Notes: generated from the letters alone by a model not told the origin. Positions 54,020 to 62,739 are shown, counted from the stretch's first letter. The stretch: 64,000 nt of DNA from Deefgea chitinilytica (GCF_016881405.1 NZ_WOFE01000002.1:248001-312000); one strand, 5' to 3'. Numbers and translations: made by a program.

Positions 54020-54946
54020 TTATGCTTGCTGAATGCCTGCCAACAACCAGCGCGGATCATTACCCAGCGGGCGCACAAAGTGCCAAATTTCACGGAAAGG
54101 AACCGGTGCAGCATGCAGGCTTTCACTCACGCGGCCGGTAAACTCAACGCTGGCAATCATCCGATTTCCTTCGTTCACGGCCTCTAGCAAGTTCAAATGC
54201 AATTCAGGGAACTCCGCCACCTCCGTATTGCTGCCGATTTCATCTTTCAAATCAGCAAACAATTCAGGGGTCATGTAGCGACGCATTTCTTCCGCTTGCG
54301 ACGGTGAATTGAGCGATTGCATATGCATAAAGCTCGCGCGCGCCTGACGCAAAAATGCTGCAACTTCAGTGCCATCTGGCAAGCGAGTCAAAGGCTGTTG
54401 CTGCGCTACTGTACCGCCAAACAGACCGCCCGTTGCTGCTGGCGCAGCGCTACCTGCACCTTCGCCAATACGGAACACTCGATCTTGTTGCGCCGCTGGC
54501 TGTGCAGGCGGGAACGATGGCGCAGAAGACGCACCTGCATAGGCCATACCGTTGTTGGCTTGAGCAGGTTTGCGACGACGCATCCACATCACGCCACCCG
54601 CAGTCAATGCGCCAAGCAGTAACAAAGTACCCCACGGTATTCCACCATCACCTTGCGCGGCACCAGAAGCATTATTTGAGCCAAACATGTAACCCAATAA
54701 AGAGCCTGCCGCCAAGCCGCCCAGTACACCGCCCATCATGCCCATGCCGCCTGATTTTTGCGCCGGCGCCATTGGTTGTTGTTGCGGTTGCTGCTGAACA
54801 TTATTGTTACGCTGTGGCGCAGGCGCGGTTTGGCGTTGCATACCGCCTGAACGGCCGCCACCGACCCGTTTTGCTTCCGCGATATTGGCCGCAAATAAAG
54901 TGGTGCTCATCATCACAACCATCAAAGTTTTAGCAAAACGAGCCAT
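54020..54946 (-). CDS. Tim44-like domain membrane protein
   Basis: The 308-residue product has a signal peptide (TLMVVMMSTTLFAANIAEA), a Gly/Gln/Pro-rich segment with RVGGGRSGGMQRQTAPAPQ, a hydrophobic Gly-rich helix (GVLGGLAAGSLLGYMFG), a second helix followed by MRRRKPAQ, and a C-terminal Tim44-like domain (about 185-305; FLRQARASFMHMQSLNSPSQ, YMTPELFADL, FREIWHFVRP). Such proteins are common in betaproteobacteria beside ubiquinone or secretion genes, and their role is not known. Confidence 0.9.
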   Translation of the reverse strand: MARFAKTLMVVMMSTTLFAANIAEAKRVGGGRSGGMQRQTAPAPQRNNNVQQQPQQQPMAPAQKSGGMGMMGGVLGGLAAGSLLGYMFGSNNASGAAQGDGGIPWGTLLLLGALTAGGVMWMRRRKPAQANNGMAYAGASSAPSFPPAQPAAQQDRVFRIGEGAGSAAPAATGGLFGGTVAQQQPLTRLPDGTEVAAFLRQARASFMHMQSLNSPSQAEEMRRYMTPELFADLKDEIGSNTEVAEFPELHLNLLEAVNEGNRMIASVEFTGRVSESLHAAPVPFREIWHFVRPLGNDPRWLLAGIQQA

Positions 54947-55102
54947 TCCGAATCCTTGTTAAGTAGTGAACTGTTATTCCTTAGTGGGGTTGAAAGCGGA
55001 AAAGTTCAATAGCATAGCAAATATTCTCTTCCTGCCTAGTCAGAGAACCCAATGAGGTATCAGTCAGAAATCAATACAAATCAATAATCAGCAACAAATA
55101 CC

Positions 55103-55122
55103 CTAAGTTCTTGCGAACTTAG
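55103..55122. terminator. Hairpin overlapping the folB stop codon
   Basis: CTAAGTTC and GAACTTAG pair over 8 bp around TTGC. The stem includes the folB stop codon and is not followed by a U run; it could stabilise the mRNA end. Confidence 0.45.
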
Positions 55123-55475
55123 CCGCGATGACCACGCTCAATAGTCACGCCCACTTTAGCCACGTCCTGCAAAATACCCAATTTAGTCACCGAGACTTTA
55201 ATCCACGGTGCACCAAAATCATTGAGTACAATTTTCGCGATATGCTCGGCCAGTGCCTCCAGCAGTAAAAAATGCTTTTCAGCTAAATCTTGCCGAATTT
55301 GCGTAACGACTTTGTCGTAATCAATGGTGTCGTTCAGATGATCAGAAACACAAGCCCGCGCAGACGGGAGGCCAATTTCTAGATCCAACTCGACCACCTG
55401 AGCATTGACCCGCTCCCAGTCATACCAGCCCAAAACGGTACTGGCACGTACTTGCTGTAAATAAATAATATCCAT
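55119..55475 (-). CDS. folB: Dihydroneopterin aldolase
   Basis: The ATG at 55475 gives 118 residues: MDIIYLQQVRASTVLGWYDWER at the start, EIGLPSARACVSDHLNDTIDYDKV, and FLLLEALAEHIAKIVL with the catalytic region, then KVSVTKLGIL. FolB converts dihydroneopterin to hydroxymethyl-dihydropterin and glycolaldehyde in folate synthesis. It is divergent from plsY with a 99-bp shared gap, an arrangement found in many proteobacteria. Confidence 0.95.
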   Translation of the reverse strand: MDIIYLQQVRASTVLGWYDWERVNAQVVELDLEIGLPSARACVSDHLNDTIDYDKVVTQIRQDLAEKHFLLLEALAEHIAKIVLNDFGAPWIKVSVTKLGILQDVAKVGVTIERGHRG

Positions 55476-55574
55476 GAGTGTTTTACACCGACTAAGATGC
55501 CCCAAACGATGCAATTTGAGGCCAAGGCCAGTTTAGCTTAGAATCGAAAGCCTTCAATTGTAGTGGAAATATAG

Positions 55575-56213
55575 ATGTCGCTGCCAATGTCACTGCTGAT
55601 TCTTGCTGCCTATTTATTAGGTTCGCTGTCTTTTGCCGTTATTGTGTCTAAAACCATGGGGTTGGCCGACCCACGCACTTACGGCTCCAACAACCCTGGC
55701 GCGACTAATGTATTACGCTCAGGCAATAAAAAGGCAGCCGCACTCACGCTACTGGGGGATGCACTTAAAGGCTGGCTTGCGGTTTTTGCCGCCCAACAGC
55801 TTGCGCCACTGCTCGGGCTCGGTGACGCGGGTTCGATCCCATATACCCAAGCGATTGCCGCCGTGGCAATTGCTGTAACGATTGGTCATATGTGGCCGAT
55901 TTTCTTTAAATTTAAAGGCGGTAAAGGGGTTGCCACTGCGGCAGGGATTTTACTTGCACTGAACGTTTGGCTGGGTTTAGCCACGTTGGCCATTTGGATT
56001 TTTGTTGCCAAGGTGCTCAAAATTTCATCCCTTTCGGCATTAATTGCCGCAGTATTTTCCCCCTTACTGACCCTCTGGCTGATGCCTAATCAGCCAATTT
56101 ACTTAGGCGCTGTAACCGTCATTGCAATCTTGCTCATCCATCGCCATAAACAAAATATTATTGGTCTAATGCAGGGCAAAGAAAGTAAAATTGGCGACAA
56201 AACCAAACCTTAA
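55575..56213 (+). CDS. plsY: Glycerol-3-phosphate acyltransferase PlsY
   Basis: The 212-residue membrane protein has the three PlsY motifs: GSLSFAVIVSK followed by YGSNNPGATNVLR, FKFKGGKGVATAAGI, and the later HRHKQNIIGLMQGKESKIG. It transfers acyl groups from acyl-phosphate to glycerol-3-phosphate, the first step of phospholipid synthesis. It is slightly longer than the shortest family members because of its tail. Convergent with smpB, sharing a bidirectional terminator. Confidence 0.97.
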   Translation: MSLPMSLLILAAYLLGSLSFAVIVSKTMGLADPRTYGSNNPGATNVLRSGNKKAAALTLLGDALKGWLAVFAAQQLAPLLGLGDAGSIPYTQAIAAVAIAVTIGHMWPIFFKFKGGKGVATAAGILLALNVWLGLATLAIWIFVAKVLKISSLSALIAAVFSPLLTLWLMPNQPIYLGAVTVIAILLIHRHKQNIIGLMQGKESKIGDKTKP

Positions 56214-56220
56214 GCGCAAC

Positions 56221-56252
56221 AAAAAGCCGAGCGAAATGGCTCGGCTTTTTTT
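56221..56252. terminator. Bidirectional terminator between plsY and smpB
   Basis: AGCCGAGC and GCTCGGCT pair over 8 bp with A run before and T run after (56221-56252), suited to both converging genes. Confidence 0.9.
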
Positions 56253-56267
56253 GCTTGATGCAAAGTT

Positions 56268-56723
56268 TTAACCTTGCTTAGTGGCATCACGCACGATACG
56301 GGCTTTTTCTCGCGCCCATTCACGATCTTTTTCTGATTGACGCTTATCGTGTTGCTTCTTACCCTTGGCAAGACCAATCTCGACTTTAATAAAGCCATTT
56401 TTCAAATGCATATTAATCGGCACCACGGTATAGCCGGCGCGCTCAACTTTCATCGCCAATTTTTCAATTTCGCGCTGCTTCAGTAATAATTTACGGGTAC
56501 GAACCACATCTGGAAACACATGTGTTGACGCATTAAGTAATGGTGAAATATGACAACCAAACAAATAAAAATCGCCATTCTTATAAATCACATAGGCTTC
56601 TTTAAGTTGGATGCGACCTGCGCGGATGGATTTAACTTCCCAGCCTTCTAACACAATGCCAGCTTCGAGTTTTTCTTCAATAAAGTAGTCGTGAAACGCC
56701 TTGCGATTATCAACGATAACCAT
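56268..56723 (-). CDS. smpB: SsrA-binding protein SmpB
   Basis: The 151-residue protein has the SmpB OB fold: [40 protein letters not shown], then [17 protein letters not shown], and the basic tail [16 protein letters not shown] that enters the decoding centre. With tmRNA it rescues stalled ribosomes. The ssrA gene itself is not in the window. Together with arfB at 2.8 kb it gives two rescue systems. Confidence 0.97.
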   Translation of the reverse strand: MVIVDNRKAFHDYFIEEKLEAGIVLEGWEVKSIRAGRIQLKEAYVIYKNGDFYLFGCHISPLLNASTHVFPDVVRTRKLLLKQREIEKLAMKVERAGYTVVPINMHLKNGFIKVEIGLAKGKKQHDKRQSEKDREWAREKARIVRDATKQG

Positions 56724-56755
56724 GATATGCCTCCTGAACAGACAAGGATTCTAAC

Positions 56756-57733
56756 ATGCCAACGCCCAAGCTCGCAGCCCATCGGATACTTTGTCTCTAC
56801 ACGGGCGGCACCATTGGTTGTATGCCTAGCCCGCTAGGACTTGCACCTGCTGCTGGCATATTGCAACAACCCTTGCAGCAACTCACACGTGCATCACACC
56901 GCCAAACGATTGAACTCACCTTGCGTGAATATCCACAATTACTCGATTCATCAAGCATGCAAGCCAAAGACTGGTTGCGGATTGCTCAAGACATTCATAA
57001 CGCTTACGACCATTTTGATGGTTTTATCGTCTTGCATGGTACCGACACACTGGCATGGACCGCAGCAGCACTACATTGGCAACTAGCTCACATCGCTAAA
57101 CCCGTTGTGATTACCGGATCGCAACGCCCGTGGCACCAAGCAGGCACTGATGCTATTGCGAACGTCGAATTGGCACTCCAAGCGGCAACCGGCGAGCAAA
57201 CAGGCGTCATTGTGGCGTTTGGCGGCCAATTATTACCGGGCTATGCGGTCAAAAAACTTGATGCTGATGCCGATGCTGCCTTTGCAGCCCCCAACTGGGA
57301 TGGCATTTGGCCAAATATTCCCCGTGAAAATTATCACTTTCAAGCGCTTGACCCCAGCCTCGCTATTTTGCCGATTAAGCTTTTCCCCGGCACCGAGTCT
57401 TGGTTAGCACACAGCTTAACTCGACCAGACATCAAGGGTATAGTAATTGAAAGCTATGGTAGTGGTAATCTGCCTAGCAATACCCCTCTTGAATCTGCAC
57501 TACTTCAATTGGCGCAACAGGGTACGGTTGTGATTAATTGCACGCAATGCCTACGAGGAGAGGTGCGCCAAGGTCATTACGCTGCGGGCAATTTTATGCA
57601 GCAAATTAAAGCCTTGCCCGCTGGTAAAATGAGCATTGAAGCAGCAACAACATGGCTGTACACCGCAATTAAGCCCGATTCGACGCAAGATAGCCTCGCC
57701 AAAGCATGGCAATCGGCGCAGCTTGTGGTATAG
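56756..57733 (+). CDS. ansA: Type I (cytoplasmic) L-asparaginase
   Basis: The 325-residue enzyme has both catalytic threonine motifs: CLYTGGTIGCMPS near residues 14-26 and GFIVLHGTDTLAWTAA near 92-107, plus KPVVITGSQRP. A C-terminal domain with GIVIESYGSGNLPSN follows. No signal peptide is seen, in line with the low-affinity cytoplasmic enzyme. It starts after AAGGA, and the 4.5S RNA gene follows 51 bp after its stop. Confidence 0.95.
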   Translation: MPTPKLAAHRILCLYTGGTIGCMPSPLGLAPAAGILQQPLQQLTRASHRQTIELTLREYPQLLDSSSMQAKDWLRIAQDIHNAYDHFDGFIVLHGTDTLAWTAAALHWQLAHIAKPVVITGSQRPWHQAGTDAIANVELALQAATGEQTGVIVAFGGQLLPGYAVKKLDADADAAFAAPNWDGIWPNIPRENYHFQALDPSLAILPIKLFPGTESWLAHSLTRPDIKGIVIESYGSGNLPSNTPLESALLQLAQQGTVVINCTQCLRGEVRQGHYAAGNFMQQIKALPAGKMSIEAATTWLYTAIKPDSTQDSLAKAWQSAQLVV

Positions 57734-57784
57734 TGGCGCCCTATCGTTGTTTTGCACGCTATTTGGCGCGCCAAAACACTCGAC

Positions 57785-57881
57785 GGCGGGCCTCCCCGCA
57801 TAGCTAGAAGGTGAACCTGGTCAGGTCCGGAAGGAAGCAGCCACAGCTTTTGATGCTAGTGCCGGGGGTCAGGCTCGCCAC
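57785..57881 (+). ncRNA. ffs: 4.5S signal recognition particle RNA (small bacterial type)
   Basis: The highly conserved apical domain of SRP RNA is present at about 57810-57840, with GGTGAACCTGGTCAGG, TCCGGAAGGAAGCAGCC as internal loops and tetraloop region. The flanks pair as expected: GGCGGGCCT at the 5' end with AGGCTCGCC at the 3' end, and GCTAG with CTAGT-type inner helix. It forms the SRP with Ffh for co-translational membrane targeting. Ends are set by the terminal helix and may be a few nt off. Confidence 0.95.
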
Positions 57882-58022
57882 CTTCCCCTCATCAAAATCG
57901 TGATTAATACCGTTTTTTGCCCACCGGCCAAATTCTTGATGCGCGTCAACGCACACGATGCAGCAATCCCGCATGATTCGTTTCGCAAGCTGATGCTTCG
58001 TGTATCTCCAGTGGTATTTGAG

Positions 58023-58058
58023 CGCCATTCCTCGTAAACCGTCGAATGGCGTTTTTTT
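58023..58058 (+). terminator. Intrinsic terminator 140 nt downstream of ffs
   Basis: CGCCATTC and GAATGGCG (58023-58030 with 58044-58051) pair over 8 bp, with a 13-nt loop and seven T after it. It is the first clear terminator after ffs. The 57882-58022 stretch holds no gene I can support; it may be a removed trailer or a separate small RNA. Confidence 0.8.
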
Positions 58059-58118
58059 CACCTTGAATCCCAGCGCACTCCCCTGCATAATCGCCCAAAT
58101 CATTTTTTGGCGTGCCTC

Positions 58119-58679
58119 ATGAAATTCCTCTTCGACCTATTTCCGATTTTGCTGTTTTTCGGCGCTTACAGCTTTACCAACGATATTTACTTTGCAACAG
58201 GTGTCACCATCGCCGCCGCCACAGCACAAGTCGCCTATTGCTGGATTCGTCATCGCCACGTTGAAAAAATGCTCTTAATTAGCTTCGTCATGATTGCAGT
58301 ACTGGGCGGAATGACCATTATTTTTCACAATAAGCAATTTATTATGTGGAAACCCACCGTACTGTATTGGTTCTTTGCCGTACTCATTATGTCGATGTGG
58401 CACTTAAAACAAAAAAACTTAATTGAAGCGATGATGGGTACACAAATCGCCTTGCCTCGCCCGATTTGGACACGCGTGATGTACGCTTGGGTTGTGTTTT
58501 GCGTCGTACTAGGGGCGTTAAATATTTTCGTTTTCCACAATTATTCGGAAGCCATCTGGGTAAAATTTAAAGTATTTGGTACTTTAGTGCTCACACTTGC
58601 CTTCTTTATCGCGCAGTTTATGTATTTTTCTAAGTACATTCTCCCAGAAGACGAAAACCAAACAGCCGATTCAGAATAA
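58119..58679 (+). CDS. yciB: Inner-membrane septation protein YciB (IspZ)
   Basis: The ATG at 58119 gives 186 residues: MKFLFDLFPILLFFGAYSFT is the usual family start, with five hydrophobic segments and conserved KPTVLYWFFAVLI, WVVFCVVLGALNIFV and VKFKVFGTLVLTLAF. YciB/IspZ is involved in cell envelope synthesis and septation. Four genes follow closely on the same strand (yciI-like, bolA, then a parvulin after 157 bp), a grouping also seen in Neisseria. Confidence 0.96.
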   Translation: MKFLFDLFPILLFFGAYSFTNDIYFATGVTIAAATAQVAYCWIRHRHVEKMLLISFVMIAVLGGMTIIFHNKQFIMWKPTVLYWFFAVLIMSMWHLKQKNLIEAMMGTQIALPRPIWTRVMYAWVVFCVVLGALNIFVFHNYSEAIWVKFKVFGTLVLTLAFFIAQFMYFSKYILPEDENQTADSE

Positions 58680-58689
58680 GGATATTGAA

Positions 58690-58992
58690 ATGCCGTTGTA
58701 CGCCATTATTGGTACCGATAAAGCAGACTCACTCAGCGACCGCCTTGCTGCTCGTCCCGCGCATTTACTACGAATGGAACAACTCAAAGCCGAAGGTCGT
58801 CTGGTATTGGCGGGGCCGTTTCCAGCGATTGATAGCGTCGACCCTGGGCCGGCAGGCTTTAGCGGCAGCCTCATCGTGGCTGAGTTTGCCTCTTTAGTCG
58901 AAGCAGAACAGTGGGCGAATCATGATCCCTACGTCACGGAAGGAATTTTTACCGATGTAAAAGTAAAACCCTTCCGCCATGTACTTCCTTAA
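58690..58992 (+). CDS. yciI: YciI-family protein
   Basis: The ATG at 58690 after AAGGA gives 100 residues with the dimeric alpha-beta YCII fold: MPLYAIIGTDKADSLSDRLA, RPAHLLRMEQLKAEGRLVLAGPF with the conserved His and Asp-type polar residues, and EQWANHDPYVTEGIF. The family has been suggested to be a small hydrolase or lyase with unknown substrate. It lies 10 bp after yciB and 14 bp before bolA. Confidence 0.93.
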   Translation: MPLYAIIGTDKADSLSDRLAARPAHLLRMEQLKAEGRLVLAGPFPAIDSVDPGPAGFSGSLIVAEFASLVEAEQWANHDPYVTEGIFTDVKVKPFRHVLP

Positions 58993-59006
58993 GAGTCTGT
59001 TATTAT

Positions 59007-59270
59007 ATGAGCATCGCCGATGAAATACGCTTGCGTTTAGCCGCGCTAAATCCAGAAAGTATTGATATTTTCGATGATAGCGCGTCCCATGCGGGTCATG
59101 CTGGAGCGGCCAGTGGTGGCGGTCACTTTGATGTCACTATCGTTTCAGCTATATTTGCCGGAAAGAAATCGCTAGAGCGGCACCGTATGGTGTACCAGCC
59201 TTTAGCTGACTTAATTCCCAAGCAGATACATGCCCTCAGTATTCGTGCGTTAACGCCGGATGAATTTTAA
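59007..59270 (+). CDS. bolA: BolA-family protein
   Basis: The 87-residue product has the BolA/IbaG fold: IADEIRLRLAALNPESIDIFDDSASHAGHAG, the conserved SGGGHFDVTIVSAIFAGKKSLERHRMVYQ with its invariant His, and HALSIRALTPDEF. BolA proteins bind monothiol glutaredoxins and [2Fe-2S] clusters. The 16 bases spanning its stop codon are directly repeated right after it. Confidence 0.95.
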   Translation: MSIADEIRLRLAALNPESIDIFDDSASHAGHAGAASGGGHFDVTIVSAIFAGKKSLERHRMVYQPLADLIPKQIHALSIRALTPDEF

Positions 59271-59427
59271 ATAAGATGATTTTTAAATAAGCACTCATGC
59301 AATCGTTATTACAGCATCGCGGTCAAGCTAGCAATCCGTACACGATGTACGATCTTGCAAGGCTAAGATGCAAAAATACTTTTGCTTATCGACTTAAACC
59401 AACTGCACCACAGAAAGGAATCACTAC

Positions 59428-60216
59428 ATGTTTAAAGCAAATCGTTTGGCCTTAGCACTGGCCGCTGCCACAATTTCAACTGCTGCGTTTGCAGCACCAG
59501 CTGGCACGCTCGCCACTGTTAATGGTGTCGCCATCCCTGCGGCCAAAGCTGATTTATTTGTGAAAGAAGTGACTGCACGTGGTCAACAAAAAGATACTCC
59601 AGAATTACGCGCACAAATCAAAGATGAATTGATTAAAAATGAAGTCGTGTACCAAGAAGCATTGAAAAAAGGCACGGATAAAAATCCAGACGTGCTCACT
59701 CAACTCGAAATGCTAAAACAACGTGTCATTATTGGCGCTTATGTTAGCAACTACGTAAAAGCCAATCCAATCAGCGATTCTGAATTGCGTAAAGAGTTTG
59801 ATAAAATCAAAGCAAATTTTGCTGGCAAAGAATATAAAGCTCGTCATATTTTGGTTGCCACCGAAGCAGAAGCAAATGCAATTATTGCTGACTTGAAAAA
59901 AGGTAAAAAATTCGACGAAATCGCTCAAGCTAAATCACTCGATAAAGGCAGCGCAGCTAAAGGTGGTGATTTGGGTTGGGCAAATCCAAATAGCTTCGTA
60001 AAAGAATTTGGTGGCGCATTGGCTGCCTTGCCAAAAGGCAAAACCAGCGACCCAGTGAAAACCCAATTTGGTTACCACATCATCAAGCTTGATGACGTGC
60101 GCGAAGCAAAAGGCCCAAGCTTTGAAGAAGTAAAAGCTGAATTGGCACAACAAATGCAAGGTAAACAAGTACAAGAAATGGTTGAAGCTTTGGTAAAAAA
60201 AGCCAAAGTAGAATAA
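59428..60216 (+). CDS. Periplasmic parvulin-type peptidyl-prolyl isomerase
   Basis: The ATG at 59428 follows AAAGGAA. The 262-residue protein has a signal peptide (ALALAAATISTAAFA), a SurA-N-like helical part (ELRAQIKDELIKNEVVYQEAL) and one rotamase domain (about 138-235: YKARHILVATEAEANAIIADL, GGDLGWANPNSFVKEF, VKTQFGYHIIKLDDV). It assists outer-membrane or secreted protein folding. The build equals the PrsA/PpiC-like isomerases of Neisseria and Bordetella. Confidence 0.94.
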   Translation: MFKANRLALALAAATISTAAFAAPAGTLATVNGVAIPAAKADLFVKEVTARGQQKDTPELRAQIKDELIKNEVVYQEALKKGTDKNPDVLTQLEMLKQRVIIGAYVSNYVKANPISDSELRKEFDKIKANFAGKEYKARHILVATEAEANAIIADLKKGKKFDEIAQAKSLDKGSAAKGGDLGWANPNSFVKEFGGALAALPKGKTSDPVKTQFGYHIIKLDDVREAKGPSFEEVKAELAQQMQGKQVQEMVEALVKKAKVE

Positions 60217-60227
60217 TTTTGCAAGCG

Positions 60228-60263
60228 TAAAAAAACCGGATCATTCAATGATCCGGTTTTTTT
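60228..60263. terminator. Bidirectional terminator between parvulin and comEA-like genes
   Basis: AAACCGGATCA and TGATCCGGTTT pair over 11 bp around TTCAA, with A and T runs outside; suited to both converging genes. Confidence 0.9.
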
Positions 60264-60277
60264 ATCGCCTAAACGAA

Positions 60278-60631
60278 TTATTTTTTTGCTGGAGCGCTGG
60301 CTTTTGCAGCTTTATCAGCAGCGCTTGCTTTCACTACTTTATCCGCTTTTGCTGGTGCAGCAGGCGCAGCAGCTTTACCGCCCACTGAAATTTCACCTTT
60401 AATTTTGGCATAAGTACCTTCTTTAATACCAGGTACTTTCATAATGTCTTCAGTTGATTTAAACGGGCCATTTTTAGTACGATAATCGATGATGTCTTTT
60501 GCTTTAGCTGGGCCAATTCCAGTCAAAGACTCAAGCTGAGCTTGATTTGCAGTATTTAAATCAACCGCGGCAAATGCAGCAGTCATCAAAGCAAAGCTAG
60601 CCAATAAAGAAATAAATAGTTTTTTCAACAT
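60278..60631 (-). CDS. ComEA-like helix-hairpin-helix protein
   Basis: The ATG at 60631 gives 117 residues: a signal peptide (LFISLLASFALMTAAFA), then the ComEA HhH core VDLNTANQAQLESLTGIGPAKAKDIIDYR and FKSTEDIMKVPGIKEGTYAKI. A Lys/Ala-rich tail (about 40 residues) follows, as in many betaproteobacterial single-domain ComEA proteins. It probably binds incoming DNA in the periplasm during natural transformation. Other competence genes are not in the window. Confidence 0.92.
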   Translation of the reverse strand: MLKKLFISLLASFALMTAAFAAVDLNTANQAQLESLTGIGPAKAKDIIDYRTKNGPFKSTEDIMKVPGIKEGTYAKIKGEISVGGKAAAPAAPAKADKVVKASAADKAAKASAPAKK

Positions 60632-60829
60632 GATCAATCCCATAAAATTAATAATCATTTGCTTAAGTCCGCCACACTAAAATGCCATTCACAATGGGGA
60701 TGAACCCTTGAATGCGCCAATAGCATTGATCAAACTTAAATGAATTGCGTGCCTCACTGCACGTATTGCCAACTATAGCAGCACAACAAATTATTTCCAT
60801 AATTTGTCAGCTCTAATCAAGGAAAGCGT

Positions 60830-61678
60830 ATGAAGGGCATCACACCAGAACAAACGGTTGAACATTACGAAAACTTTCCCGTTGGTTCTTTCTTACTCCC
60901 GAAAGCATTTCGCCCCGCGATTGCGGTGGTATATCACGTTGCGCGCTATGCTGATGATTTGGCCGACGAAGGCGATGCGAGCGCAGCAGAACGCCTAGCT
61001 GCACTGGATGAATGCAGTGCCGAATTGCAACGAATTGCACGCGGCGAAACACCACATATGGCGCGCTTTCAAGCGCTCGCCCCAGTGGTGGCGAAATATG
61101 CAATTCCACTGCAATTATTTGAAGACTTGTTTTCCGCCTTTCGGCAAGACGTAGTCAAAACCCGCTACCAAGATTTTGGCGAAGTGATAGATTACTGCCG
61201 CCGCTCGGCCAATCCAGTTGGGCGAATTTTATTACATATTTTTGGACAAACCGATGCAAGGCAACTCGCATTATCGGATGGAATTTGCTCAGCACTGCAG
61301 TTAGTCAACTTCTGGCAAGACGTCGCCATCGATTGGCAAAAAAATCGTGTTTATTTACCACAAGACGATATGGAACGTTTTTCGCTCACCGAAGTCGATA
61401 TAGACCGAGGCATAGCGACCCCAGCATTTAAACAATTAATGGCTTTTCAATGCGACCGAACCCGCCGCATGCTGCGCGCCGGATCACCGCTGGGGGTACA
61501 ACTGCCGGGTCGCGTTGGCTTAGAAATTCGTACGATTGTACTGGCGGCAGACCGTGTGCTCAGCAAAATCAAGCTCGCCCAATACGATGTATTTAATGCC
61601 CGTCCAACACTAACAGGCGGCGACTGGCCGGCCATTTTATGGCAGGCACTCAAAGTAGGAATCACGAAAAAAGTATGA
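60830..61678 (+). CDS. hpnC: Squalene synthase HpnC (squalene/phytoene synthase family)
   Basis: The 282-residue protein has the two Asp-rich prenyl-diphosphate motifs: YADDLADEGDA near residues 42-52 and NFWQDVAIDWQKNRVYLP near 161-178. The opening VEHYENFPVGSFLLPKAFRPAIAVVYHVAR is typical of HpnC. HpnC works with HpnD and HpnE in a three-enzyme route from farnesyl diphosphate to squalene for hopanoids. hpnD and hpnE are not nearby. It overlaps the next gene by 4 nt (ATGA). Confidence 0.92.
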   Translation: MKGITPEQTVEHYENFPVGSFLLPKAFRPAIAVVYHVARYADDLADEGDASAAERLAALDECSAELQRIARGETPHMARFQALAPVVAKYAIPLQLFEDLFSAFRQDVVKTRYQDFGEVIDYCRRSANPVGRILLHIFGQTDARQLALSDGICSALQLVNFWQDVAIDWQKNRVYLPQDDMERFSLTEVDIDRGIATPAFKQLMAFQCDRTRRMLRAGSPLGVQLPGRVGLEIRTIVLAADRVLSKIKLAQYDVFNARPTLTGGDWPAILWQALKVGITKKV

Positions 61679-62259
61679 GAATTACCCAAAAGCAACAACG
61701 TGCCATCCTAAGTTTATTTACCGCTCGCACTTGGCCGGCACGTATTTCAGCAATCATTGTTTTAGCCCTTGCCGCGTTCACTTGGTGGAGTCAAAGCCAA
61801 GTCAGCCCAGGACAATTGACCAAGGGCAGTCAAATTGAAGGGCGTGTAGTCGGCGTTGCCGATGGCGACACCATCACGATCTTAGACGCCGATAAAAAAC
61901 AGTACAAACTGCGCCTTGCCTATATCGACGCGCCCGAAAAAGCCATGCCTTTTGGTCAAGCAGCCAAAAGCAATTTGTCCGATTTGGTGTTTGAACAACA
62001 AGTCACTGCTCATATTGACGATGTTGATCGTTACGGCCGTGGTGTCGCTCGGATTAGCAAAGCAGAACAAGACATTAATTTGGCTCAAATCAACGCAGGC
62101 TTGGCATGGCATTACACCACTTACGCCAAAAAAGCACAAAACCGAACTAGTTTTCAGCAATATGAAGCCGCGCAATCCAAAGCACAAACCCAGCGCAGTG
62201 GCTTATGGCAAGACAGCAACCCAACGCCGCCTTGGGATTGGCGCAAAGCAAACCGGTAG
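61675..62259 (+). CDS. Membrane-anchored thermonuclease (SNase) family protein
   Basis: The ATG at 61675 overlaps the hpnC stop and gives 194 residues. A membrane anchor (ARISAIIVLALAAFTWW) precedes an SNase domain: GRVVGVADGDTITILDADKK, LRLAYIDAPEKAMPFGQAAK with the catalytic Arg and Asp, DDVDRYGRGVARI and GLAWHYTTYAK. It is probably an extracytoplasmic Ca2+-dependent nuclease. Coupling with a hopanoid gene is odd, and may be only positional. A GGTATTGCC hairpin follows the stop. Confidence 0.93.
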   Translation: MRITQKQQRAILSLFTARTWPARISAIIVLALAAFTWWSQSQVSPGQLTKGSQIEGRVVGVADGDTITILDADKKQYKLRLAYIDAPEKAMPFGQAAKSNLSDLVFEQQVTAHIDDVDRYGRGVARISKAEQDINLAQINAGLAWHYTTYAKKAQNRTSFQQYEAAQSKAQTQRSGLWQDSNPTPPWDWRKANR

Positions 62260-62269
62260 AAAAAGATTA

Positions 62270-62316
62270 GGTATTGCCCTCTAATCAATATTGATAAACA
62301 ACTAGAGAGCAATACC
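62270..62316. repeat. GGGTAT...ATACCC hairpin element, copy 7
   Basis: GGTATTGCCCTCTA (62270-62283) pairs with TAGAGAGCAATACC (62303-62316) with one mismatch, around an AT-rich loop. It begins 11 nt after the SNase gene stop and lies between two converging genes, with a T run on the right side. Confidence 0.75.
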
Positions 62317-62319
62317 CTT

Positions 62320-62676
62320 TCAAGTTCGAAACATAAAATACACGGCACCCACCATACACAAAGCCGCCCAAACATAATTCCATTGAAACGGTTGCTTCAT
62401 ATACAACACAGCGAATGGAATAAAGACCGACAAGGTAATCACTTCTTGAATAATTTTAAGCTGTGCTAAAGAATAAACTTGAAAACCAATTCGATTAGCT
62501 GGCACTTGTAATAAATACTCAAACAGCGCAATCCCCCAGCTCATTAATGCCATCAAAAGCCAAGGCTTAGTTTGCCCACCTTTAAGATGGCCATACCAGG
62601 CAAAAGTCATAAATACATTTGAACAAACTAGCAATAAAATACTCGATACACCTGCAGGCAAGTTCAGCAAGGTCAA
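62320..62676 (-). CDS. DMT-family (DUF486) membrane protein
   Basis: The 118-residue product has four hydrophobic segments and the DUF486 signature: FMTFAWYGHLKGGQTKPWLLMALMSWGIALFEYLLQVPANR, LKIIQEVITLSVFIPFAVLYM. These are small relatives of drug/metabolite transporters with no defined substrate. Divergent from the TPR gene with a 63-bp gap that must hold both promoters. Confidence 0.92.
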   Translation of the reverse strand: MTLLNLPAGVSSILLLVCSNVFMTFAWYGHLKGGQTKPWLLMALMSWGIALFEYLLQVPANRIGFQVYSLAQLKIIQEVITLSVFIPFAVLYMKQPFQWNYVWAALCMVGAVYFMFRT

Positions 62677-62739
62677 ATCCCTGAATTTTTGTTAGAATTA
62701 CGCCAGTTTACCGCGAACCCTTTATCGCATGGAATCCAA

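Noticed and set aside
57804-58103. 99-codon open frame on the minus strand across the 4.5S RNA gene
   Set aside because: It runs antisense through the conserved SRP RNA and through a terminator, shows no known domain and has no credible ribosome site.
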